From Sesamum alatum (Eukaryota > Streptophyta > Magnoliopsida > Lamiales > Pedaliaceae): a stretch of DNA of 64,000 bases. A program made the position numbers and the translations under genes. The stretch is taken from NCBI GenBank assembly GCA_034509735.1, contig JACGWO010000006.1:35519141-35583140 (forward strand), given 5' to 3'. The notes under the pieces are model-generated. The model saw only the letters and a program-made list of their open reading frames with translations. It made no database searches and was not told the origin of the DNA. Shown here piece after piece: positions 10,107 through 19,642 of this stretch; positions within the stretch are counted from its first letter, which is position 1, and each line of letters opens with the position of its first letter.

Positions 10107-10500
10107 ATGTTTTGTCTTTTCATTCTTCTTTTTTGTTCTCTGAGTACATTTTTTCTTTTGCAACCAAGACCCTCCAAAATGAGATTCCTCAATTTCTATC
10201 CCAGCTTCAGAAAAAAGTCCCCAACACAAAAGGAAATTCAAAAGCCACCAAGCAAAATTTTTCAGCCAAACACAAAAGAAACGAGGCAGATTTTAGACAA
10301 GTTTGACGCCAACAACGACGAAATATTTCCCTGGAAGAGTACAAACAAGCCCTCTCGTCTTCTGAGGAGGCTCCACCACCGTCGAGGCTGCAGAGTCGTT
10401 TCGGGCGGCGGACGTGGACGGGGATGGATTCATCGAACTCGGAAGAGTTCAACAAAATGCACGACAACAATAAGTTAACTCAAGATTTTTCGAAAGAAAA
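10107..10500 (+). pseudogene. Calmodulin-like (CML) EF-hand gene, frameshifted and truncated
   Basis: From ATG at 10107 the frame encodes a hydrophobic start and then a basic stretch, and reaches ETRQILDKFDANNDE, the start of an EF-hand loop (D-x-N-x-D). Directly after it the frame is lost. Two other frames carry the continuation: SLEEYKQALSSSEEAPP in one and AAESFRAADVDGDGFIEL, a perfect second EF-hand loop (DVDGDGFIEL), in the next. Then EEFNKMHDNN follows in yet another frame. At least two indels are therefore needed. The sequence stops resembling a CML after about 10475, so EF-hands 3 and 4 are missing. CMLs bind Ca2+ and relay calcium signals; this copy cannot make a normal one. It is intronless, as many CML genes are. 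Confidence 0.7.
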
Positions 10501-10856
10501 GTGTGAACTGGGGGTGGGATGGGGGTAAGGGATAGGGGAGAAGAAGAAGACTCTATTATTGTTCTAATTATAAATTGATGGTAATAAATGTGATACGAAA
10601 AAGAGCATAAACATATCTTATAGGTACCAGAAATAGGAATAATTATGTTGAAAATAGGTATTTCCAACATTATATGAAAATGCATTCCCAATTAAAATGG
10701 TCAAAATAAATGGAATCCCAAAATTCAAAATAATTGGAAATTTGAAAATGCACTTTAAATTTAAAACAAAACGGGGGTAATAGTGTTTAATTCCCAATCA
10801 TAACATTGAGAGTCCTTTTATGGTGTGTTTGATTAATGAAATTTACTACATAAAAA

Positions 10857-13800
10857 AAAAAGGGGGTTATACCTAACCTGACTTCGACCAATATAGAGTT
10901 CAAAGCATGGGCCGTTGATAGTGAACATGAACCCCTGTTACTCTTTCTCTCTGAAACAAAATGTCGTGGTCGTCAAATTGATAGGTTACATTAATCATTG
11001 AACTTATATGGAATTGTTGTGGATGTTATCGGCAGAAGTGGGGGTCTAATGTTATTTTGGCAGAAATATCTGGATGTCACGTTACTGAGTTGCTCTAAGT
11101 ATTATATTGATGTCGTTGTAGTGTGGGAAGCTCGGGAATGGCGGTTTACAGGATTTTATGGGGACCCAAATTCGGGCCAGCGTCATCTAGCTTGGGATGC
11201 CCTTCGTTCTCTTGGTTGTCAATCATCATTACCGTAGTTATGTTGCGGTGATTTCAACGACATCTTGTATCCCTATGAAAAATCAAGTCAGTGTTCTACT
11301 CCAGTGTGGCAGATGCGTGATTTTTGGGATGCATTGTTGGATGTCCAATTGGAAGACTTGGGTTTCCAGAGTCCTGCTTTTACTTGGTGTAATGGGCGGT
11401 TGGCTCCGGCCATGGTTCGTTGCCGTTTGGATAGAGCATTGGGTAACTCAACGTGGCGAGGAATGTTTCCCTCATTCAATGTGTTCAATATTCCATCTCC
11501 TTATTCGGATCATCATGTTCTTCTTATTCATTTGGTTCAGCCGCAGCAGTCCACGGATGAGCATCAGTCGATCCCATTTAAATTTGAAGCTTCATGGCTA
11601 CGTGAGACAGATTGCTCCGAAATAATTTCGAATGCTTGGCAGGAGTGGCGAGTTGGTACTACTTCTTTTGCGGCGTTGGAGAAACTCAAAATTTGTTCTG
11701 AAAAACTCCTAATGTGGAGCCATCGTAAACACGGTGCTGTTAAAAACGTATCAAATGGTTGGAGGCAAGAATTAGTGTTCTTGAGCAATCTGTATGGTCT
11801 AATGATGTGGGTAATAAGCTTAGGAATCGGCGGTCTAAATTGGAGGAAATTTTGACGAATGAAGCGGTCAAGTGGCGACAGCGGGCGAAGCAACATTGGT
11901 TGGCTGCGGGTGATCGTAATACGCATTTTTTCCATGCCCGGGCCTCGGCTCGAGCCAAAACAAACAGAATTTGGCGTTTACGAGGTGATGCTGGTAGGGG
12001 GTGTAACAATAAAGAGGATATTTAGAATGTCATTTCTGGTTACTTTCATAACATCTTCACCTCAACGAATCCGTCTTCTGAGGACTTGTTGGCTGCGCTG
12101 GGAGGGTTGCAATCACGAATTTTCATAGAACAGAATCAGATGTTGTGTGCTCCTTTCCAGCTTGATGAGGTTCATAGTGCCTTATTTTCGATAGCTCCGA
12201 TGACATCTCCTGGGCCAGATGGTTTTCCTCCCCTTTTCTTACAACACTACTAGGGGACAGTTGGTACGGATATTTCCCATTGTGTGTTACAGGTTTTGAA
12301 TTCCTGTGTCATGCCTCAGAACTTGAATCACACAAATATTATTTTGCTCCCTAAAGTTAAGTCGCCAGAGTATGTTTCTCATTTTCGGTCAATTAGTTTG
12401 TGTAATGTGGTTTACAAGATTATTTCTAAAGTTCTCGCAAATCATTTAAAACTGTGTTTAGATTATGTTGTTCTTCCTCACAGTCAGCGTTTGTTAGTGG
12501 CCGACTTATTTCTGACAATGTACTTCTCGGGTTCAAATGTAATCATTTTTTAAAACATCATCGGAAGGGACGTAAGGGATTTTTTGCGTTGAAACTCGAT
12601 ATGAGTAAAGCTTACGCCCGCATTGAATGGCCATTTATTGAGCTGGTGTTGAGGAAACTTGGGTTTGCTGATAGCTTTGTTAAATTGATCATGTTGTGTG
12701 TGTCTTCAGTGAGCTTTTCCTTTGTGTTAAATGGAGATTCTTTTGGTTTCTTGCACCATCAACGTGGGATTAGACAGGGTGATCCTCTATCGCCATATTT
12801 ATTTATTCTTTGTGCTGAGGTGTTCATTTTGTTATTGCAAGACGCTGAACTGCAAGAAGTGATTCAAGGGGTTGCAGTGGCACATCGGGCTCCCTAGGTT
12901 TCACATCTGTTTTTCACTGATGATTCCTTAATTTTTTCAAAAGCAACGGAAGAGGCATTGATGGGGGTAGGTGGCATTCTGGTCACTTATGAGAGAGCGT
13001 CGGGTCAGCAGGTAACTTTTGCTAAATTTGAGATTCTGTTTAGTCCGAATGTTGCAGCCGAACGTCAGGAACAATTAATCGAAATTCTGAATGTAACTGT
13101 GGTGCAGAAATTAGACATGTATTTGGGTTTGCCTTCTGTGATTTATCGAGCTAAAGCTGAAGTGTTCCCAACTATGTTATGCAATGCTTTCTTTTACCTG
13201 CGAGTTTAATTAGAGAAATTCAATCGGCTTTTGCAGAATTTTGGTGGAGTTCTCCAAAACGGAGGAGAATACATTGGGTGGCTTGGTCTCGACTTTGTTC
13301 ACGTAAGCGTGATGGTGGACTTGGCTTTCGAGATTTGCGTAGATTTAATTTGGCTTTACTTGCCAAACAAGCTTGGAAGTTGCAAACAAATCCGAACAGC
13401 ATTTTTGCTCGGGTTCTGAAGGCTCGATATTTCCCGCAGTCTTCCTTTATGGCGGCGTCTATCGGCTATAAGCCCTCAGCGATGTGGCGTAGTTTTATGG
13501 CAGCTAAATTTATTACAGATGTCGGGAGTCGTTGGAAAGTGGGGGATGGGTCTTATATTAAAGTTTGGCATGATTCGTGGCTCCCTCGTCCCTATCATTT
13601 TCGACTAATTCTGACTTCGCAGCTCGTGTCGCCAGACCTTATGGTTGTTGATTTGTTGTTACCGGATCATCATGAATAGGATTTACAGTAATTGCACTCT
13701 ATATTCTGTGAGGAAAATGTCTCCTTGATTGAGTCAATTCCAGTTTCTCGTAATTCTGGGCCTAATCGCTTAATATGGCACTACTCCCAGAATGGAGTGT

Positions 13801-14468
13801 TTAATGTTAGGAGTGCATATCTCCTGGCGGAAAGGGAAGAAGCTCGTCGTTGTGGCAAGCTTTGTGAGGCCTCGGGGGTTACTCATAACCCTGGCTGGAG
13901 TTTTTTGTGGCAAGCTAAACTTCTTGGTAAGATTAAGCATTTTTGTTGGCGTCTTTGTATAGGGGCGCTCCCTGTTATGTTAAATCTGCAGCGGCGAAAC
14001 CTGACTATTGAAGGAAGTTGTCCGGTGTGCAACAATGGACCAGAGGATGTGGAACATGTTTTCTTATGGTGTGACTTTGCTCGTCAATGCTGGGCACTGG
14101 TTGAGGTTCCATGGGTTGTTTCTTCTCATTGGGTTGGCTCTGCAGAAGCATGGTTGCGGCATATGGCGGAGGAGTGTTCGGTTTATCAGTTTTTGTTGGC
14201 GATGACTCTTCTTTTGGGCATTTGGGGACATCAGAATAAGCTGGTATTTGAGCAGAACTCATCTTCTCCTATGACTACTGTGGTGTTTGTGAAAACATAT
14301 TTACTGAGTTTTCATTCTGCTTGTTTGGACTTTGAGGATTTAGAAAGCATGTAGTATTTGGTGTTCTTGCTTCTGTCTGTTGAGGTTTGGAAGGCCAGAT
14401 AATTTGTTGTTTGCTTACTTCTTTTGAGGTTATATAAGTTTTTACTTTTCCTGTCCAAAAAAAAAAAT
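10857..14468 (+). mobile_element. L1-type LINE retrotransposon, 5'-truncated and degenerate
   Basis: Domain order matches plant L1 ORF2. An endonuclease/exonuclease/phosphatase part runs from about 10903 (PLLLFLSETKC, later PSPYSDHHVLL). A reverse transcriptase spans about 12150-13200 (KLDMSKAYARIEW, GIRQGDPLSPYLFILCAEVF, HLFFTDDSLIF). The C-terminal zf-RVT region is at about 13870-14100 (FLWQAKLLGKIKHFCWRLC and CPVCNNGPEDVEHVFLWC). A terminal A-run lies at 14457-14467. Frames change repeatedly and stops interrupt it (for example TAG just before the FTDD motif, near 12896). The second Asp of motif A is Ala, and the catalytic FADD reads FTDD. Copy 3.6 kb long against roughly 6 kb for a full L1; ORF1 is missing. 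Inactive. Confidence 0.9.
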
Positions 14469-14608
14469 TACATGCTAGTATAATTCCAATTTCACTTTCC
14501 CAGCTGCCCAACTTTCATCACATACGAGATTATTAACTGGTCAAGATTGAGCTCAATGATTTTATGGAAATAGTTAATTGGAGATAGTTGGAAAGATCAA
14601 AATATTAA

Positions 14609-15125
14609 CGGTTAATTACACTTACTCTAAAAATGTGAAATTAAATTTTTTTTTCCAAATATTTAAAATTATACTTGCATTTCTTTCAAAAATTATCAGT
14701 TTACAACTATACCCCTTTCATTAGGATTTGAACAGAAAATATTGACGTTAACAAAAAATTTACATAAACTTTCAATTTTACACCTCATTCAGTATTCCGT
14801 ATAATTTATTGACAAAGATGCCCCTAGTAACATTATATACTTGTAAGGGGGTAAATATAATATACGTAAAGTCAAAATGGTATAATTGCTATAAAATATT
14901 GTGGATAAAAAGTAGTTGTTGATAAATAAAGAAACTAGCTATATTGTCAATAATTTATAAGGAACGTTGAATGCTGCGTAAAAATAGAAGCTTATATATA
15001 CAATTTTGTTGAGATCATTTTTCGTTTAAATCCTAACAGAAAGGGTACAGTCGTAAACGGAGAATCCTCGAAAGAGGTGTGCAAGTGCAATTCATAGTTT
15101 TAAAGGTGGTTTAAGTATAATTAAC
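14609..15125. repeat. Foldback MITE, family 3, copy b
   Basis: The left arm is CGGTTAATTACACTTACTC and the right arm ends GGTTTAAGTATAATTAACTA. Internal landmarks shared with copy a are TTTACAACTATACCCCTTTC against GGGTACAGTCGTAAACGG and the pair of sequences around TTAGGATTTGAACAGAAAA/TTTCGTTTAAATCCTAAC. More diverged than copy a, so older. Confidence 0.6.
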
Positions 15126-15900
15126 TAAATATTAAACATAATTGAAGGTTATTCATCTTCTTAATGATGCTTGAGTTGAACAATTAAGCTATAAGTATTA
15201 ATGCATTATTGAAACTTTATCATTGGAAAATCAAAATTAGAATCTAGGTTTCATGTGGTGAAGGATGGTTAGGTGACTCCACAATCTTAATTTCACATCA
15301 AGTTACACTACTAGCTACTAGCAATCATTGTAATAACACATGGTTGTGACCATTAATGTATCTAACACCACATGTTAGAATTTAGCACTTAAATTGTGGA
15401 CAAAATCAAGTGGTGTTAGTTTCAATCAAAGAAAACATAAGGCTGCACGACTTGTTTGTATATATGCAATAATTCAAATTTTTAAATTCATTTGAAAATT
15501 CCAATCCCAATATCCCAAAAATTCATCCAACCCTTAAAAAAAAGAAAAACTAAAAAGAGTTGTTTTCCTACAACAATACATTTTTATTTTCAATTTTCAA
15601 CAAAATGGGAGTTGAGAAAAATGAAAAGAAAAATAAATTCAATTTAGTTTTTCTCGAATGAAACATATATAACAATCAAATTTTTATATCTCGATGGATT
15701 GATTATTAACCTACCACAAATTGCGACAGCTTAACCTCACCAAACGCGTTGCGATTGATATTTGTGAAGAAACACTCCCACAAGCAATTACCTTTTGATT
15801 AAAACTAATATTTTTTCCTAGATATGGATTGAAAAGCAAAGATTCATGCATTTGAATTATTTGGAAATACCCACAAATTGTTAGGTGTTCAAACACTGTT
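15126..15900. other. Gene-free stretch
   Basis: AT-rich unique-looking sequence between a foldback MITE and a SINE. I see no ORF with recognisable homology and no clear repeat. A short minus-strand ORF at 15711-15896 is not convincing. Confidence 0.4.
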
Positions 15901-16105
15901 CCTTGCCTGTGTAGTGAGGTTGAGGTCTCACGATTACGAGGTTGTGAGTTCGAACTTATGATATAGGTATGAAGTCTACTTTTACAGTAATGTGTACATT
16001 ATTTCTTAGTTTTGCTTTGAAGCTGTTGATGGTAGATTTAATTATATTATTGTTTTGCGTATTGAACATTGTAATAATTTATTGATTGCTTTAATAATAT
16101 CGTTG

Positions 16106-16146
<41 letters not shown>
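15901..16146 (+). mobile_element. tRNA-derived SINE, family S, copy 1
   Basis: An internal promoter-like head contains GAGGTTGTGAGTTCGAAC, where GAGTTCGAAC at 15946-15955 matches a Pol III box B. A body of about 150 bp ends in an uninterrupted run of 37 A at 16110-16146. The body (TATAGGTAT ... GTTGATGGTAGAT ... TATTGAACATTGTAA) aligns with the SINE at 61451-61679. The intact A-tail suggests a young insertion or slippage growth. I could not find a convincing target duplication. Confidence 0.65.
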
Positions 16147-16148
<2 letters not shown>

Positions 16149-17128
16149 ACTATTGCATGGAATCAAAGCAACTTCAAAAAAATACAAAAGTGAGTGACAC
16201 CAAGTTTGGTACTCCATTATCTCTTTTTATGGGTAAAAAGGCTATGTCTCAAATATGATTTTTTTTATTTTATTTTATTTTAAATTATTTGATCAGACAA
16301 AAAAATAAAGCTGCTGTTTCCCCCATTTTGGTTGTATAAAATCTTGCATGATTTTCCCCTAAATTCCCTACTTCTCTCTACCCACCACGTTCCCTGTTCC
16401 TCCACTTTCTTCCAATAGGATCATGCCACATATGATTACCTTATACTGCACGTTGGATCTGACTATTACATCATGTACGGTGAAGATCTCTTGAGTTCAT
16501 CCGACTCGTATAAATTTTCTTACAGTTAAATGATTTTTTATTTTTTATTTTTTACTTAAAACTTAAACTTGTGAGTTTAAGCAAGATTGTGTTTAATATA
16601 TTAAAAAATAGTATATCTGATTAATTCAAAAAAAAAGAAAAACTAGTATATCTGCTTTCACTGCCTTTGTCTATCTTCTACATGCTTCCCCATGGTAGTG
16701 GCGGTGGTAAGATAACAGTTGAGCTAGTCAACGTACGTCAAGGTCATTTTGGACCGTTGACTACTCCACGTGTCAGTCAAATTGCAAGGCCGTCGAAATT
16801 TAATAAAAGTGAGTGGTCGAGTCAAATTTTGCACTGCGTCACAAACTTAATTTACGTTGTATTAGAAAGGTAGGCAGAACACATCACTTTCTCATATAAT
16901 AATTCAACGGCTGATATTTTCTGATATTTACCTGATAACTGCATATTAGGAATTTTTTTTATTAAAATAAAAAATTGGATAGAAGTTACAAGATCAAAAG
17001 TAACAAAAATTATTACGATAGTTTGTAAATTAATAATATTTGTAGTGGGATTAGAACCAGATTAGTAGAATAAGTAATTCGAATTTGCTCAAAGTCTGAT
17101 GGATTATTAGTGGACCATCATTTTTTAT
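16147..17128. other. Gene-free stretch
   Basis: No supported gene. It contains low-complexity TTTTATTTTA tracts near 16260 and a less AT-rich patch near 16680-16870 with an open frame of 68 codons that has no recognisable features. Confidence 0.4.
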
Positions 17129-17638
17129 AGGGATAATTGCACTCATCTCTTCTGAGATTTTGTGTAATTACACGTAAACTCTTTATGGTTTGAAAAATTA
17201 TATCTAGTATATTCTTGAGGTTTGCTTTCGTCTAACAAATAAATCCATTCGTTATTCAAAATTCACTGAATTTATTGATATTAGCAAAAAAAAAATTGAC
17301 TTATTATTGAATCATTGTAAGTCAAATAAATCTTTTTTCAATCAGACTAGCTTTATACATCTTCACGCGTTAATGTATGTGAGGAGGTACTTCTCTATCG
17401 TTATAAGGGTAGTTTAATCGAAAAAAAGTTGTTTGACCTGCAATAAGTCAATTGAGAGTAAATCTCGATTTTTATTTAATTTTTTTTGTTAATATCGACA
17501 AATTTGATAAATTTTGATTAACGGAAGGACCTATTTGTTAGACGTAGCAAACCTTAGGGTACTAAATATAATTTTTTAAACTACAGAGAATCTACATGTA
17601 ATTACGTCAAATTTCATAGAGATAGTGTATTTATCCCG
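17129..17638. repeat. Foldback MITE, family 4, copy B
   Basis: The left arm is AGGGATAATTGCACTCATC, with TTATGGTTTGAAAAATTATA and TCTAACAAATAAATCCATTC. The right arm ends ATAGTGTATTTATCCC and has ACCTATTTGTTAGACG, the inverse of the left block. Length 510 bp, older than copy A. Confidence 0.6.
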
Positions 17639-17764
17639 TTTTTATAATAAACCATGGATAACAAGCCTTGTAAACGGCCCCTATATTTGGGACAACTTTT
17701 TAGAGAAATGCGTGAAATTTTAAGTCCTATTTGAATTTTCCATTGACTTTCCGAAATTGTGATT

Positions 17765-17955
17765 AAGAAAAATTCTTATTCAAATTGAGTTTGATTGAAC
17801 CAAATTAATTATATGGTAAGTGCAGTATATACTTACCATATGATTAATTATTTTTTTTTTTGAATTGTACACCAATTACACGACAAATGTACTATACTTA
17901 CTATATAATTTATTCAAATTTGATTAAACCTAATCCGAGTTAAAAAATTTCAATG
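17765..17955. repeat. 180-bp MITE family 2, copy 3
   Basis: Contains GAACCAAATTAATTATATGG, then a second half with CACCAATTACACGACAAATG and a GATTAAACCTAATCCGAG end. Arms start AAGAAAAATTCTTA and end AAAAAATTTC. Same plan as the other copies. Confidence 0.6.
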
Positions 17956-18102
17956 ATTATGCAAATGCATCACATATCAGCAATCCACGTGCGCATATCG
18001 CACGCTAATCTAAGTAGTTTAATAAACTACTTTTATTGTACAAAGAAGAAAAGCTTTTGAGATTTTTCTCAAAGTATTTTTACTTCTCGAAAATGAAAAT
18101 TA

Positions 18103-18103
18103 A

Positions 18104-18145
<42 letters not shown>

Positions 18146-18146
18146 G
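18103..18146. repeat. Compound (TA)n(GA)n microsatellite
   Basis: An alternating TA run passes directly into a GA run and ends before GGGCTTTTTG. Likely polymorphic; no other role is visible. Confidence 0.9.
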
Positions 18147-18420
18147 GCTTTTTGTAAAACATTTAAAAATTATGCTTTCGATAATATTTGAAATGAACAT
18201 AATATTCTCCAGAATTTATATCTTATCAATCCATAGATAATATTTTTTGGTAGAATAACTATATACGTCTTTCTAAAAAGGAAGTCATCAAAAGCAACCC
18301 ACGAAAACTTACCATTCATTAAATTAAGTGATCATACCAAAATACACATCCATTTTTTTCTCAAAATTAGAATCTTGTTTTCACTTTTTAACAACCATTT
18401 GAAAAGGGAAATTATAAAAT

Positions 18421-19225
18421 AGGATAAATTACAACTACTTTCTTTAAAATTTGGTATAATTATAAATAATCTTTGTTGTTTGAATATTCCCTCAAATGCA
18501 AAATAATGTTGTATTTTCTAGACGAAGATGTAAAAAGTACTACTTACCCTTACTGAATTTTTTATTTTTTAAAAAAAAATATTTGAGAAAGTGTACAAAA
18601 AAATCTGAGAGTGTGTCAGATAAACAATTCATAAAGAATATTAGTCCATGAAATTATTTTCAAAATTTTAAAAATAGGTGAAACTAAACTTTTAGTCCCA
18701 TTGGATAGAGGTTCAACACTCTTAGTCCTTTCCTTTACAAGATTTTCAAAATGGTCCAAAATTGAAAAAAGTTGACAAATTTAGTCATATGCTTTATTGA
18801 ATTTTCAAAATGGTCCTAAAATTGGGAAAACTCGATATATTTACTCCCATAAATCCCGTAAAGGACTAACCATGTTAAGTTCTCTCAACTTGGGACCACT
18901 GAAGATTAAATGTATCGAGGTTTTTTTCAATTTTGAAATCATTTTGAAAATTCATAAAGCAAACACTTAATGTGTTAAGCCCCCTATCCCATAAGACTGA
19001 AAATGTAATATTGTCCAAAAAAATATATAAATTATGATTGACAATCCAAAAGAGAATTTTGGACAATCCACCATAAAAAGTGGATAAAAACCTAATGATG
19101 ACTAACGGAATGAGCTCGTTGTTAGATAAACGTTAAAGTCATGATAGTAGATGTATAATTTTCCAAACAACAATAAATTATTTATAATTATATCAAATCT
19201 CAATAGAGGTAGCTGTAATTTATCC
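18421..19225. repeat. Foldback MITE, family 4, copy C, with a second MITE inside
   Basis: The left arm is AGGATAAATTACAACTACTT with GGTATAATTATAAATAATC; the right arm ends GAGGTAGCTGTAATTTATCC. Between them a different foldback unit occupies about 18676-19022, with left arm ACTTTTAGTCCCATTGGATA and right arm TATCCCATAAGACTGAAAAT plus complementary runs built on TTTTCAAAATGGTCC. The stretch TGAATTTTTTATTTTTTAAA at about 18554 is the uninterrupted equivalent of the Helitron insertion point in copy D. Confidence 0.65.
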
Positions 19226-19315
19226 GTAACATATATATCCAACTCATATTCCAAAGGCTTTAAAGAGAAAAGGAAAAATGAAAAAAAGGCACGGGCGCCT
19301 CCATTCTGCATCCAC

Positions 19316-19324
19316 TATATATAT
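19316..19324 (+). promoter_or_regulatory. Probable TATA box of the sulfate transporter gene
   Basis: TATATATAT lies 319 bp before the ATG, after a locally less AT-rich stretch and before a pyrimidine-rich leader. Transcription would start near 19345-19355. Inferred from sequence and spacing only. Confidence 0.5.
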
Positions 19325-19411
19325 CATCTCACCTCTCCACAACTCTAACAGACACACACACACACACAACACATAGTACTTAGCATTCTTGCAGAGGCAG
19401 AAATCCTCTGC

Positions 19412-19480
19412 ATGCTTACATTACATGCACAGACACACTCTCTTTCCTTAACCACAAACCCCCAACATCACTTCTTCTGA
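19412..19480 (+). promoter_or_regulatory. Possible upstream ORF (22 codons) in the transporter leader
   Basis: If transcription starts at the predicted TATA box, the leader contains ATG at 19412 followed by 22 codons and a TGA at 19478-19480. A second, 8-codon uORF begins at 19425. Such uORFs can lower translation of the main frame. The ORF is seen; use as a uORF is inference. Confidence 0.4.
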
Positions 19481-19527
19481 ACCGCCATTTCTATATATAC
19501 ACAATCAAACACCGCCTCCTCTGCCTG

Positions 19528-19528
<1 letters not shown>

Positions 19529-19568
<40 letters not shown>
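19529..19568 (+). repeat. (CT)20 microsatellite in the presumed 5' UTR
   Basis: Forty bases of perfect CT repeat lie 75 bp upstream of the transporter ATG. CT/GA tracts are common in plant 5' leaders and are often variable in length. Confidence 0.9.
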
Positions 19569-19570
<2 letters not shown>

Positions 19571-19642
19571 ATATATAGATACACACACAACACACATCTT
19601 CGCATCGCTATCATCGACTGAATTCTGACATTTAGAGCTCTC

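Noticed and set aside
15940..15960. A tRNA gene suggested by GAGTTCGAAC.
   Set aside because: No acceptor or anticodon arm can be folded around it, and the A-tailed body shows it is a SINE.
16667..16873. A 68-codon ORF in a less AT-rich patch.
   Set aside because: No recognisable domain or conserved motif; codon pattern not convincing.
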